Source of the DNA: Bidens hawaiensis
Lineage: Eukaryota; Streptophyta; Magnoliopsida; Asterales; Asteraceae
NCBI GenBank assembly: GCA_021521415.1
Contig: JAIQDT010014657.1
Coordinates: 1 to 64,000 of the forward strand
Length of the DNA stretch: 64,000 bases
Direction of reading: 5' to 3'
The stretch's first letter is position 1, and the number at the start of each line of letters is the position of its first letter. Shown piece after piece: positions 32,209-45,836 of the stretch. The notes beneath the pieces are model-generated. The model made no database searches, was not told the DNA's origin, and saw nothing but the letters and a program-made list of their open reading frames with translations. A program made the position numbers and the translations under genes.

Positions 32209-34958
32209 AACTGTAATGTTTTATCAAATACAAACACAAATCATGTCAATGGTAGCTGAACAATGAATATAGTAAAAAATGACAAAAAGCAAATTTTCAC
32301 TATAATGATAAAGCAAGACAACTATAATTAATGGTAACTCCATTTGTTTCTTAACTTCTATTATATCATGTGTAACATTGTATAAATGTAGCACAATTAG
32401 TTATTTATATTTTGAACAACAATTTATACGTCTAGTATGGTTCTTTATTTAGTATTAGATTAGTGACTCTCAGTAGTAGATCTAGAAGAAAAATTCAAGA
32501 CTATTCAAACATCTCAGTATTTACTCATAGATATCCGAAATATGAATTGGTGAAAAAATGTTACACTATTTTTGCACTTTGCAGGCAAAATTGAGGGGTA
32601 GTCCAGGACCCTTGGTGACCCCCGCGTTATATGAGGATGAAGAATTTAAGGGGAAAAAATACATGTTATTCAGATTTGATTACGTATAATATATCTATTG
32701 TTGGTCAAAAGAAATAAATCAGATTCCCTATAATTAAATGTTTTATTATATTTATTTATTTATTTTATTATAAACTTATTTCGATTGCCATAAATGGAAG
32801 TATGAAGAAATAGAAGTGCATCATTATTTTCCATATAATCATATGCATTAGTGGAACACCATTCTTTCATCAACTCTCTTTTGACTTTGATCTAAAACAA
32901 TAATGTGTACTCATATAACTTTCTCTTAAATTGTCTCTTTTAAAATTTATTAAGTTTGAATTAGCCATCACACATTAATTAATTATATAACTAATGGGAT
33001 TCCCTTGCATGTTGCGGCGGAGTATTGGTTTGATTCATTACGGTTATGACACTTGATGCATTAAACAATAGAGAATACCTAAGAAAAATAAAAGCAGTGA
33101 TATGCCCGAAAGGATATATATATATATATATACACGTATTTTGCATCGATCAAAGCCATAAAAACGAATATCTGGTAGCGATTTTTGATAATACCAATAC
33201 CGGTACCGATATCGTTCAGTTGGAATCGGTTTGGTTTCTAATGAATATAATATAGTATATTTTGAATACAAATCCGCTTTCAACAAAATTTATATTACTT
33301 GTGTTCACTAACATTTTTTATAAAACTAAATACGCGGTTGTGATTATATTTTCTCCACGTTTCAAGATAAATTATAACAAAATGAAGTTGTATTTGAAAT
33401 AATGCGGGTGTTTTAGTATCGTAAATTATACAGAATGTCGTTATCATACACGCTGACGAACTGAATCAATACCGATCGGAAAACATATGTACTAGTGTTG
33501 GCATTATCAGGATTAATACGTCTATAACCCATTTAATTACGAAATTAGTAAGTTTATATTTCTCTAATACCTGGTGTTCGTGAACTTTTTTATAATAAAC
33601 TAAATACGTGATTGTGATTTTTTTTCTCAACGTTTAGATATAAATTTTATTAAAAGCGAAGTTGTATTCGAAACAAAATTGTTTCATAGTATGGTAACCT
33701 AACTGATATCGACTGAATTGCATAGGCACTACTGTCAGTAATATAGGGACCATGATCGGTATTCGTTTCTATGACTTTCAATCGATGTAAAGAAAGTATC
33801 GACAGGCTTTACAACATAGGTACTAGTGTCGATACTATCGTGACCGATATCGAGATATAAAACTACACCGCAACGCGCAGATTTGTTTATTATACTTATT
33901 AATAAATTTAAACACCATCCAAAACTTATAGAGTACAACATGGATTTTGTTTTAAGAGAATCAAGACAAAAACAAAGAGATTTGTCTTATGATAATAGGA
34001 TGCAACTTCAAAAACTATTCATGTGGATAACTTATTGTAAAACAACTCACATAAAGTATATCAAATACATAAGACAATTATCTATGGGCCATATTATCTA
34101 TACAAACACAAGTACACAATGGTATAATACATAAATATTCAAAACATCATTATAATTTTGTATAGCTCCATAATATTGGTGTAAACTTGATGTAGTCATA
34201 TGGCCCAAGTGTAAACACTAGTGTATACAATTATACCTCAACAAAATACCAGAAAGTTCATGTTAAGATTAATGCTCAACCCTTATGAAGCAGATTAACT
34301 TATTTGGACATATTTATTGGGCTTAAATCGGAGAATAGTTTTCTAATGGGCTGGAGTTAGCCCAATTAATTTATACTTGCACATTGCAATAATAAACTTG
34401 ATTTTTTCCTACCTAAACAAATAATAATATTATTGTTGTTATTATTATACTCATTATTGTTATAATTATTATTACTATCCGGTACTCGGGAAATGGAGAT
34501 AATTAAATTGGTCAGTGACCTGTCAGTGATCTAAATTAGTCGTTAAAAATTAATAATAAATATTATTATTGCTATTGTTATTATCATCATTATTATGAAC
34601 AGATTTTTTTCTGACTATTACTTCTTATAGTAAATTCTATATATTTTTTTTGGTTTTAAATTGTTACTTGCTTAGTTGTTTTTTTTATCATATTGATTAT
34701 AGATACTATTATTATCGTCTTAATTACATTTATTATTACTATTTTTCATGCTTTTGTTGTTTAGAATTTAATAGTATTATTACTTATAATAATAATAATA
34801 ATAATTGATATTATTATTATCATTTTCTAGTTTGATGAAAGCCCAAATGCTCAATTATTTTTTTAAGTGCAAATGGGACGATGAATTCAGTTTTACGTTT
34901 TGGTTATACAATACAAGGAGGCTTTTTCATAATATTGTGCGGAAAAAACTTTACTAGT
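32209..34958. other. AT-rich region with dispersed repeats, no gene recognised
   Basis: Motifs such as ACCGATATCG and GGTACTAGTGT recur at 33160-33230 and 33440-33870. The GC-rich ends TTGCGGCGGAG (33011) and ACCGCAACGCGCAG (33867) recall Helitron-like elements, but I could not define both termini. 34420-34850 is full of ATT/TTG trinucleotide runs. The sequence near 32470-32640 may be a decayed hAT-type MITE. Confidence 0.35.
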
Positions 34959-36629
34959 TTTATAATGGGATTACTTCATAAAATAGTAACCAATTTTGAA
35001 AGTTGTTCCAATAAGGTCACTGATAAAAAATTTTGTTCCAATCAGGTAACTGAACTTTCATTTTTGTTCCAATCCTAGATACTTTACCTGAATAGCAGGT
35101 AATCTAGTTTTTTTTTTTTTTTAATTTGTCAATGTTTTTACGTTGTATAATAACTTTTAAAGGTTGCGAAAATTAGTAAAAATGCGAAATATAATTTTAA
35201 AATTCCGAAAATTTGCAAAAAAAAGTTCGGAAAATTGAGGTTCGGGTTAGAACGGGTCAAGGTCGGAACTCGGAATGGGTAAAAACGGGTTTCGGGTCAG
35301 TTTTTTTTTAACCAACGAATCAGCGTGTTTTTAACACGTTACAGCTCGTTTTAACAGCAAAAGCTCGTTTAAGCAATTTTTTCAGTTCGTTTCAGCACTT
35401 AACAGCTCGTTTAAGCGATTTTTCAGTTCGTTTCAGCACTTAACAGCTCGTTTAAGCGATTTTTTTCAGTTCGTTTCAGCACTTAACAGCTCGTTTAAGC
35501 GATTTCACAGTTCGTTTCACCACTTAGCAGCTCGTTTAAGCGATTTTTTAAGTTCGTTTCAGCACCTAACAGTTCGTTTAAGCGATTTTTTCAGTTTGTT
35601 TCAGCACCTAACAGCTCGTTTAAGCGATTTTTCAGTTCGTTTCAGCACCTAACAGCTCGTTTAAGCAATTTTTCAGTTCGTTTCAGCACCTAACAGCTCG
35701 TTTAAGCGATTTTTCAGTTTGTTCAGCACCTAATTGCTTAAACGGGTTGTTAGGTGCTGAAACAAACTGAAAAATCGCTTAAACGAGCTGTTAAGTGCTG
35801 AAACAAACTAAAAAATTGCTTAAATGAGTTGTTAAGTGCTGAAACGAACTGAAAAATCGCTTAAATGAGCTGTTTAGTGCTGAAACGAACTGAAATTGCT
35901 TAAACAAGCTGTTAGGTGCTGAAACGAACTTAAAAATAGCTTAAACGAGCTGTTAGGTGCTAAAACAAACTGAAAAATCGCTTAAACGAGCTGTTAGGTG
36001 CTGAAACGAACTGAAAAATCGCTTAAACGAGCTGTTAGATGCTGAAACGAACTTAAAAATCGCTTAAACGAGCTGTTAGATGCTGAAACTAACTTAAAAA
36101 TCGCTTAAACGAGCTGTTAGGTGCTGAAATGAACTGAAAAATCGCTTAAACGAGCTGTTAGATGCTGAAACGAACTAAAAATACCTTAAACGAGCTGTTA
36201 AGTGCTGAAACGAACTGAAAAAATCGTTTAAACGAGCTTTTGCTGTTAAAACGAGCTGTAGCGTGTTGAAAACACGCTGATTCGTTGGTTTAAAAAAAAC
36301 TGACCCGGAACCCGTTTTGACCCGTTCCGACCTTGACCCGTTCTAACCCGAACCTCAATTTTCCGAATTTTTTTTACAAATTTTCGAAATTTTAAAATTA
36401 TATTTCGCATTTATACTAATTTTCGCAACCTTTAAAAGTTATTATATAAAGTAAAAACATTAAAAAAATTTTAAAAAAAACCTAGATTATCTGCTATCCA
36501 GGTAAAATATCTATGATTGGAACAAAAATGAAAGTTCAGTGATCTGGTTGAAACAAAATTTTTTATCAATGACCTGATTGAAACAACTTTCAAATTTGGT
36601 AATCCCTTTTATAATCCCTTTTAATTTCA
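34959..36629. mobile_element. Foldback element: two long inverted arms with matching 41-bp arrays
   Basis: The terminal parts are inverted copies (34963-35345 against 36235-36625), sharing for example TTTCATTTTTGTTCCAATC, AATTGAGGTTCGGGTTAGAACG and CCAACGAATCAGCGTG. Inside each arm is a tandem array of about 41-bp units (core CAGCTCGTTTAAGCGATTTT then CAGTTCGTTTCAGCAC). There are roughly nine units on the left and twelve on the right, in opposite orientation, meeting near 35735. Nearly the whole 1.67 kb is thus self-complementary. There is no reading frame. I could not fix a target duplication. The hAT element at 36650 sits about 20 bp beyond its right end. Confidence 0.85.
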
Positions 36630-36649
36630 AGGGATAAACAAGGCCCAAG

Positions 36650-39600
36650 TAGAGGTGCGCAAACCGGTTTTTTAAAAAAACCGGTTCGGTTATTAACCGG
36701 ACCGGTTTTTTTTTGCCCGGAAAAAAACCGGTTCGGTTAATAACCGGTTTTTTTAATAACCGGTTTTTTTCTGTCAAAACCCTAACCGGTCTAACCGGTT
36801 AGGACCGGTTTAGAAACCGGTTAAACCGGTTTTTTTTTTTTTTTTTTTTTTAATAACCATTATTTTTTCACAGTATAAACAAATCGGTAACTACAAGGCA
36901 AAACGGACTGACCGAAGCCATTCTTTGCTTTCGTTGTTAGGGTTCTTTGCTTGGAAGATGAGTGTGTGTTGGTGAATGTGTTTTCAACAAACCAAAGATT
37001 AAAAACACATAACTTTCATTTATAGTTTTTACATTAAAAATACAAACATTAAATCGTTATCGCATATTCGTAACTCAAAAATACAAACATTAAAGAATGC
37101 TTAGACACGATTACATGAACAACTTGCTGTTTCTTACTCATGATTTGCCTCCATGTTTGCTGTTTCTTTAACTAATTTTCTTCGCTACCCGATCCCGAGC
37201 TATTTCTTAGGTAATCGTCGTACGCGGCTTCTTCATCGGTCATTGGTTGAGTGTGTCCTTCATTGACCTCGTCTTCATACAAGCCCGCTTCATACTCCAT
37301 TTCCCCCTCGAGTGAGCGTTGATGTTGTGCCCTATCTAAAGAGTCCAAGTAATCCTTGTAGCAAATCGACATCTCTATAGCTGGTGCAGTGAGTCGAGTC
37401 CTCCTAATCGATATAACCCTGCCAGAAACAGAAAAAGCAGACTCCGAAGCTACCGTGGAAGCTTGGACCGTTAGTAAATCTTTGGCCATGGCGGCGAGGA
37501 TCGGAAACTCATCCTCCTTACCTCTCCACCAAGCCAGCAAATCAAGACTTCTAAATTCATCCGGAGTCATGTGTTTCACAAAGTTGGTACCACCATACCT
37601 TCCAAGTTCACTGCTTGGGGTGTTTACCTTTTGACGTTTACCGGCGTCTTCCCAAATCATGTAGTACATCCCCATTTCAAGGTCGGTTTGGGATTGGGAT
37701 TGGGCAACAGCTCTTAACGAGTCATGAATTTGGGAAGACGACTCGTATTTTGTAAGGTAGACATCATACATGTTTGACAAGGTGGTGTTGAAAGCATTCT
37801 TTAAAGTTTGGCTATAATAGGGGTTTTGATCGTCGTTTAACTCTAGCTCATCACAAATTTTTTCTATTAAAGCTTCAACACCACCAACATTGATGCAAGG
37901 GTTTAACGCAGCAGCACATGTCAAAACAGCGGGTAGTTCTTGAAAATATTTTCTAAATTTTTCTTTCATTTTTACACCCATATCAAAATAAGGTGCACCC
38001 CTACAATGAAGTTCACTCAACTTTGTGCACATGACAGCAATTTTTGGTAAAGCAATGGGGCTTGTTGGATAGTAAACCCCGGATAAACTAGTTGTGCAAG
38101 ATTTAAAAATTTGAAGGACCTCCGTAACGATCTCAATCAATAAACAGTTTCTAGGATCGTACGGTGCACATTTACCCCTACTTGACAAAATTTGATGAAA
38201 CGCAATTAATGATTCTTTTTGTTGGATGGCTTTCTCAAACATATTACAAGTCGAGTTCCATCTTGTTGGACAATCCCAATTTGGCCCCAACCATTGACAA
38301 TTAGCTTCTACACAAAATTTTTTGTATCTTGAAAATGTTTTATTGTTGCTAAAAACATCTCGTAACATTCTTTTAAAATTGTTTCTTTGCGTTTCGATCA
38401 CGTTTAACCCATCTTGCACGGCCAAGTTGATAATATGTGCAATGCATCGGCTATGAAAAAACGCTCCATCACAAATAGGTTTATACTTTAATTTTAAATG
38501 GCCAACCGCGGCCGTATTGTTGGACGCGTTATCAAACGAAATTGAAAAGATTTTATGTTCAATCTTGTATTGTCGAATGACTTTATCCAATATTTGAAAA
38601 ATATTTCTACCCGTGTGCGGGTAATCAAACAATTGAAACGCAACGGTTCGTTTCATCATTTGCCACGACTCGGGGTCAACCCAATGAGCCGTCACACAAA
38701 TGTATGAGTCGGGCGAACCATGAGGTACCGACCACACATCCGTTCTTAAGTTTACACCAGTTTGTAAGTTTGAAAAGTATGAAATTAGTTCGGATTTAGC
38801 GTTTTTCCATGCTTTAAGACAATCTCTTCTAAGGGTCGAACGACTTACGTGTTGGTAGCGTGGTTGAACATAGTTTTGCATCATCTCCGTGAATTAAGGG
38901 TTGTCGAAGTGGTTGAAAGGAAGTGTTTGTTGAATCACAAAGTTTGAAAACTTTTGACGTACCGCTTCAACGTCGTACGTAAACACCGCTCCTTGATTCG
39001 TCATCTCCGGCTGCGAACTACTTCCCGATTCGTCCTTCAAGGCCTTGCAAAAGGGCCTTTGTACATGCGCTTTTAAAGTGGAGTTTGCATCTTTGCCATA
39101 AAACTTCAAACAATGTTTGCATCGAGCTTTTTGGCTACCGTTAGACATTTCGCATAGGTCGAAATGTTGCCAAACATCATGGTTTCGTTTCGTGGGGATG
39201 ACCCGAACGACCGTTTCTCCCGTGTTCGAGGCACCCATGTTGACGGATGAAGCAGCACTTTGGGAGGCCATGATAATCGACTACGAAATAAGAGCGTATG
39301 GAGTGGTAATGTGGTATAATTGAGCGTGAGATAACAAAATAATCGCGTATGAAATAAACGTTTAGAGCGTTTGGAGTTGTATAATCGAGTGTGATCTAAC
39401 CAATACCCAACCTAAACTATATATAGATGTTTGTGGGGGTAAAATGGTAAAAAAAAAAAACGGTCAAAAAAAAAAAACGGGCATATAGCCGTTATACAAC
39501 GTTCAAAAACCGGTTTTTAACCGGTTATGGAAAAACCGGTTAACCGGTTTTTCCACAACGGTCAAAAACCGGTTTTTTTATAAACCGGTTAACCGGTTTT

Positions 39601-39803
39601 TCAATAACCGGTTATTAAAAAAAACCGGTTTTTTCATTAACCGGTTCGTTAACCGGTTTTGGATCTAAAACTTGTAACCGAAATACGAACCGGCGGTTTG
39701 TAAACCGGTCAAACCGGTTTTTAAAAAACCGGTTTTCGTAAAAACCGGTTTCCGGTTTAAACCGGTAAACCGGTTCCCCAACCGGTTTTTTTGACCATCT
39801 CTA
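36650..39803 (-). mobile_element. hAT transposon with exact 8-bp target duplication and AACCGGTT subterminal repeats
   Basis: Left end TAGAGGTGCGCAAACCGG; right end, inverted, TAGAGATGGTCAAAAAAACC. The flanks GGCCCAAG at 36642-36649 and 39804-39811 are identical, the 8-bp duplication of hAT elements. Dozens of AACCGGTT-type motifs crowd 36664-36830 and 39500-39790, presumably transposase-binding sites. The interior carries a transposase gene on the minus strand with one stop codon. Structure and intact flanks suggest fairly recent insertion. Confidence 0.93.
37172..39271 (-). pseudogene. hAT transposase, near full length, one in-frame stop
   Basis: It would cut and rejoin the hAT element's ends. 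The frame starts at the ATG at 39271 and stays in one frame to 37172, about 699 codons, except for a TAA at 38894-38896 (after HFDNP; the frame then continues FTEMMQNYVQPRYQHVSRST). The N-terminal part has a BED-type zinc finger (WQHFDLCE..., CKHC, TLKAHV). The middle holds SFDNASNN, with a likely catalytic Asp, and CPTRWNST with the conserved Trp region. The C-terminus is the hATC dimerisation domain (LLAWWRGKEDEFPILA, STVASESAFSVSGRV, RRTRL). The single stop could be a mutation or a base error; otherwise the protein looks complete. No intron is needed to join the parts. Confidence 0.9.
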
Positions 39804-39811
39804 GGCCCAAG

Positions 39812-41177
39812 GATACACTATTATTCAAATTTTCAAGTAATACCTTGGCCCAAGCAAAGGTGACGCTTCCTGGCTCATTTAGTCACTAACAAATAAAATT
39901 TGGTTAAATATGGATTATAAACTATTTAAAGTGAATCAAATATAAAACCAACTAAATCGTTTTATCTTAAAAAAAGTTAAGTTATTATTGTAATAATATA
40001 ATCTATGTTTTTTTAAACATAATAATCAGTAGGGAATTTATAAAATGATACGTTTTGATATGATACTAAAAAAATAAACCCTTATAGTTCAATTTTTATT
40101 GGTTTATCATTTCCACGTAAGCGAGTTATATATCAACCAACCAATTCATTCAAAATTAACCGAAGATTAAGAACTTGACGGTCTTTAACAAAGTTGATTG
40201 GACTGGATTAACCATTGTATGAAAACTTTCGATAATCTAAGAGCAATCAAGTTGCCACGCATCAGTTAAAAAGACCTAATCTAAAAGAAAAACAAATTAC
40301 GGACTATGTAAAGAGTTTAAAGCGACTCTACCATGTTCAATTTAAATTAGAATTACGACACGAAAATTATGAAAAGAACACTGACGCAATCACGTCAAAT
40401 AAAGTATCTTTGAAATTGTTTTGGGAACCAAAAATGGACATGTTCAAAACTTTCCAAATTCAGAGAGCATTAAATATAATCGTCTCGATAATGTCTTTTT
40501 CTTTCAACCATATGGAAGAGTCCAACCATTCGATAATACTTTAGGTCCTTTATTCGAAAGAAAGACCACTTCCAACCATCTAGCATTTGAGGACCACAAT
40601 TTGTATTGTATTGTATTTTATACAAATCTTCATTAGGTGTTAAGAGAACTTCACAAAACTTGTATGAAAAACCATTTTGTGTCAAATTTCAAAAAGTTAG
40701 TAGACATAAATGCCCATGCAAATTATTTTATTTAAAATCATTTATGTATCTAAAATCTCTTATTTCATCTTACTCTTCTTAATTGGAGTTTTTTTGGTAT
40801 TAGAATTTTTTGATTAAAAATAATAAAAAAGAAAACCAATGAGATAATTAAAAGTGTGAGGTGTACCATGAAGATCCAAAGAAGGTACAAAATGAGATTT
40901 TGTGGAATAAAACATGTAGTAGTGGGTGGTTGTTCTTTTGCTATAATAATTAATAAAGCTAAGGAAAAGATAGCAAATAGAAAAGGATGACATAGGTGGA
41001 TGGTCTTGGTGTTTCCATTGGGTGCCTTTCTAAGGTGGAGATCACTCCATTGGGTAGCATCATCTAAACACAATCAAATCCAACATCCTTTAATTTTAGA
41101 AAACAATAAATATACTTATATTATTGGTATATATATTGATGTGATAGTTATCTTATAGGAAAATATTTTATCTATAA
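39812..41177. other. AT-rich spacer, nothing recognised
   Basis: Short frames near 40421-40685 and 40765-41073 have no recognisable similarity and no gene context. No element ends seen. Confidence 0.4.
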
Positions 41178-41452
41178 GGCTACCCGTAGTGAAGATGAGT
41201 TTGGGCGATTTTGGGCGAATAGGGGCTACAACACCGCCCCTGGGCGATTTTGGGGGCAATAGGGGGGGGGCAACTATTTGTCGCTGCTTCTCTTCTGCCT
41301 CTCTTCTGATTATTATTATTATTGATTGTGTGATATATATATATATAGGGCCACAACACCATTACACCTTAAAAACAAAACTTATCATTTGCTAACTGGA
41401 CGCCACATGACGCAAAACGCCCCAGTTTATAGTCCCTCTACTAAACATAGCC
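41178..41452. mobile_element. Tourist-like MITE, copy 5, exact TAA duplication
   Basis: Ends GGCTACCCGTAGTG and, inverted, GGCTATGTTTAGTAG. Flanked by TAA at 41175-41177 and 41453-41455. Same orientation and blocks as copy 4 at 26583. Confidence 0.85.
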
Positions 41453-41455
41453 TAA

Positions 41456-43210
41456 GAGCAATATGGTTTAATTAGAAAAATGGTTATAGAATGGGAGGAG
41501 TAAGAAAGAAGAATAGTTTGTGCTTATAATGATAAAAAGCATATATAACATGTAAAAAAGGACATAGTGATCATGACTCATGAGTATATATGATGTTCAG
41601 AGTTATATTTAACATTAATTTGGTATTACTAGACTAGTCATTTACTTTATTATAATTATGAAAGGTTTAATTTCATGTATATACATATTTATATATTCCA
41701 TTTCTTAAATTAATTTGGACAAGACATTTTTTAATAAAGCAGCCAGCCAAAATTGATCCGCTTTTTAATAGGCCATATTCAACAACTAACAACAAAAAAC
41801 TCCGATTGTTAGAATATAATGTTATAAAATTACCGCTCCACACACAATCAATATATAAAGTCTATACGACTCAACATGTATATAGATAGATTGTAAAGAA
41901 TTATAATATATGATATGTAAACCTCAAATAAATGTCATCAATCTAAGCCATGGATAGGGAGCATCATGTGTGATGTTGACGTGGCTCGCCTAGCCTCATG
42001 TGAATACCGTCCTTGCCCTTTACTTCGCGCATGACGGGGTCCAAATGACCATGGTCAAGCTAGTTATTGGCCAATCATATATTTTGTTTTTTTTTTTATT
42101 TTTTTACATTGCATTTTGGTATTAAATAATATAAGTTAAAGGAATAATGAAGTATGACATAAGTTAATTGATGGTGTTGAATGATAGAGGAAAAATAACA
42201 AATGATTAAGAATGAGATATATCTAGTCTAAACTTGGATTTATTTTAAAGTGCCAATTTTCATGAATGTTCAAAAAACCAAGTGTTACAACTTTAGTGAA
42301 TGTGATAAAAGAGTAGTTTCTTTTAGTCCCAAGAATTCAAGATCTAAAGTGAGATCACTTAGATTCGCAAGTCATTTTTCTTTTTAAATTTTCCGTATTA
42401 TAATAAGCAAATTAAAGTTTGACAAGATTTTCATTTTTATCTTTTTTTTATGGGGATCCGGTCCATTAACTCGGCCCGGCCCGAATATTTACTTTTATTT
42501 ATAAATATGATTGTTAGGTCTTTTGTTTGATTAGTTGTTGATTAAGTTTAATATAAAAAACTTCGTTCTTGGAACCTATGATTCAGTTTATCGGTCTTTG
42601 ATTAACTAAAGTGTCATGAGCCATTTGAATGCTTCCGTTCCCGCATTATTTTTTTTCGGAACTAAATATTTATACACGGTAGGGTTTGAACCTTTGACGT
42701 CCTATTTAACAACCTAACAAAGTTATATATTAGTAATAAATAATTGTTATATTATAAGCTTATCAAAAGTGTTTAAAAGAAAATTAAAATTGTTAAAATA
42801 CCAAGTTTTTTGATCATCTTTAGCAATATCTAGATACGAACAACGCTATCTCAGCATCTCTCATCCACTCTTTCCTCTCTCCTCATCACCTCATATTGTT
42901 CATCCTTTCGTCATGTTTTCACCTATTTCTCTTTCCTCTCTCCTTTCGGCCCTCGTATTGTTCGTCCCACAACCATCTCTTCCATTTCACATTTCTCTCT
43001 CCTCCATTTACCACTGGTCTCAGATTTCTGGACTTCCAAAACCTCGGATTAGTTTCTAACAAGTAAAAAATAAAATATGATGCTAATATAACCCTATGAT
43101 ATATGAATTTAATTTTAAAGTACTTTGTTTTGATATTAAAAAAAGGCTAAGGACATAGCTCGTTGTCTTATCGTCTTCCATTTTGATGTAAACACTACTT
43201 TCATGTTTAT
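41456..43210. other. AT-rich spacer with a pyrimidine-rich block
   Basis: No gene recognised. 42840-43020 is strongly CT-rich (TCTCTCCTCATCACC, CTCTCCTTTCGGCCC). A GC-richer patch at 41940-42060 has no coding sense that I can identify. Confidence 0.35.
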
Positions 43211-43212
43211 CT

Positions 43213-43474
43213 AAAGAGTGAACTACGGTTTTCGTCCCCGTGGTTTGCTCAAATCTGCGATTTTATTTAAATAGTTTCAAATTTGCGATTTTCGTCCCAA
43301 TAGTTTCATTTCACTTGCGATTAAACTTGAATTCATCAACCCCGTTAAGTCTGCTCGTTAAACCCATATGCGTGCCCCTCACATGAGGGGCAGTTTTGTC
43401 TCATTTCTCCTCAAATAAACGTCAGCCCTAATTCACAAGCCCCCCCCCCCACACACACACGCGCGCACGTGAGG
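43213..43474 (+). mobile_element. End of a Mutator-like element, cut by the LTR of element A
   Basis: The sequence AACTACGGTTTTCGTCCCCG, then TGGTTT with repeats of CAAATTTGCGATTTTCGTCC, is the terminal type of the element at 7663 (compare GTCCCTGTGGTTT). It runs into a C run and AC repeats, and is interrupted at 43475 by an LTR start. The other end is not in the window. Confidence 0.45.
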
Positions 43475-45833
43475 TGTGACATTCGTCAATTTCGGGTCAC
43501 TTTTGTTATGTAAACCCGACCCGTTTGTAACCCGAACATTTCAAATATATAAAATATTGGATCTTGTCATTTAAAATATATAAAATATATAAAATATTGT
43601 TTTTTTTATATTATGCATTGTTTGACCATTTAAACATACCCATTTTTATGCAAACCATAAAATAATCTTTATACCCAACCCTTCACTCCTTCCCTATATA
43701 TACACACCCATCTTCTTCATTTTACTCTTGCTACATCTCCAAAAAACTCTCTCAAACTCCATAGATTCAAGGTTGTTATTTCTTATGTATTTTTTGAAGT
43801 TTTGACTTCTCAAGTCAAACTAACTATAGTCTTTCATTCTAACTTGTTCATCTAACATTACTAACTCTTGAATATGGTGGTACAACATATATATAATACA
43901 CACCCCTTGTTTCCTTTATTTGTTACTTCACCGACTTTGGTTGGTTAAGTTTCGAATGTCATAAGGCAAGGCTTCATGGAGGACTTCGTGTTCTTGATAT
44001 ATATTTACACACACATAACTTATTATACATATCATTTATGACTAACTTCTAACCCTTTAGTTTGTTCATCTTATTTACAAGTTCCATGGTGTGGGTTTGT
44101 ATAAGACTAACCTCGGTTTAACCGAAACTAGTCCAAACCGGAAACCGAACTTTTGTTTACTAGTTTTGTTAAAATAGTTGTTTAAACATGTTTATTGCTA
44201 GATTTGAGTTTCAAAAATCATTTTTACAAGTTCTTTGATATTAAGCATATGGAATCCATCTATGAACTCGTTGGGAGATGGAAACCGAACTAAACCGAAA
44301 CTTTTGCTTAAAAGACTTGTAGTTAACTTTTTTGTTGTAAAATTTAAGTTTTCTTCATTTATAAACCAATATATAAGTTCTATGATATTTGGGCATGTAG
44401 AAACCATCTATGAACTATTTGTGAGATGGAGACCGAACTATACCGACTTTTACTCGCTTAAGACACACAAGTGTGTTTTTAGTTATCAAGACTTGTATAT
44501 TTCTTTAAAAAAATAGTTTACAAACTGATTTTAATTATTTTTCTTAAGTACTTGGAATAGTTGGATCCAACTTGATCTCATAACATAGTTTGGACCGACA
44601 AAACCGAACACTCGCTTAACGTGCGTTGTTAGTTCTAAACAATAGATCTACGTACTTGGTTAAGTGTTAGTATGTTTTAATGATTTATCTCATAACAATT
44701 AATATTTTGGAAAGTTGACTTTGGGTTCGACCATTTGTCAAGACCCGAACCGACAACCCGAACACTCGTTAAAAACCCGTTTTAGTATCTTTAGCCTAAT
44801 GGAACTTGCATTTTAGCATTTTCCCCACCTTATTACTTAACATTGGTTAAGTAAATATTAAGGTTAGATACTTTAACCCGGTTTTGAGCAAACTTACATT
44901 TTTTAAAAGGGTTATTATTATAAATTCTTAAATAGTTACATTTTAAACCTTGAACTTTAATTGATTAGTTTTTGCAACAATTATTTTATTTAAAGATCTT
45001 CGAGACAACCTTTCTAAATCCAAGACTTTCTTTTATTTAGGCTTCATACGTTAAACTCGTCGTTCCGGCAAATCTCCAAATAATCAATCTTTCAAGTTTA
45101 TTACTTGAACGTGAGTAACTTCATACCCCGTTTTCTATCTTTTATTTTGTGGGTGACATTTCAACTTATCTAAACTAAATGTTTTATACTTGGGGTCTTA
45201 AACCACAAACGTTGTTGTATACCTTACTTGAATAATTGCTCGATTTGGTGTTCTATGCTTATTTGACTGTGTGTTTATCGCTTTTGGATGGTGGAACTAT
45301 AAATCCTAGACCATTTGGCAACCCCTCATGGCAAGGTGTCGTTAACGTAATGCAATTAACGATAACTATAAAATCCTAAACTATTTGGCAACCCCTTATA
45401 GTTGGGTGTCGCTAACTTGTTAGCGATAACTATTTATTCAAGTTTATAGCTATTATTTATGGTTTTGTATACTAGTTTTGTGGCTTTTCATACTATATAT
45501 CTATTGTTCAAACTTATGAATTGCTCACCAACCTTTGTGTTGATAAACTTTATTTTATGAAATGTTACAGGTTTGCATCTAGGTTGATTATGGAGTTCGG
45601 TGAAGAAAACATCACAAATACCGTTAGGATATTAGCAAAAATGAACAATATTTGATTTGCTATATTTTGTTATATTTTGTTGTATTTGATTTATGAATAT
45701 TTGAATATGTGACATTTTCGATGTTGTGAAATGAAATGAGTTTGTTAAATATTGTCGCTTTAAATAGTGTCATGCGCATATGAGCAATCGTTGCGCCCCG
45801 GCATGTTCCGCCGCCTTTGGTCGGGGTGTGACA
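43475..45833 (+). repeat. 5' LTR of element A, 2.36 kb
   Basis: It starts TGTGACATTCGTCAATTTCG and ends GGGGTGTGACA, directly before the primer site. A TATA-like TATATATA lies at 43695-43702, a plausible U3 promoter. The interior holds a diverged tandem pair of about 160 bp (44214-44375 and 44376-44540, both with CCATCTATGAACT and GAGATGGA(A/G)ACCGAACT). A second pair of about 80 bp lies at 45296-45440 (ATTTGGCAACCCCT). The 3' partner LTR is outside the window. Confidence 0.85.
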
Positions 45834-45836
45834 GAT

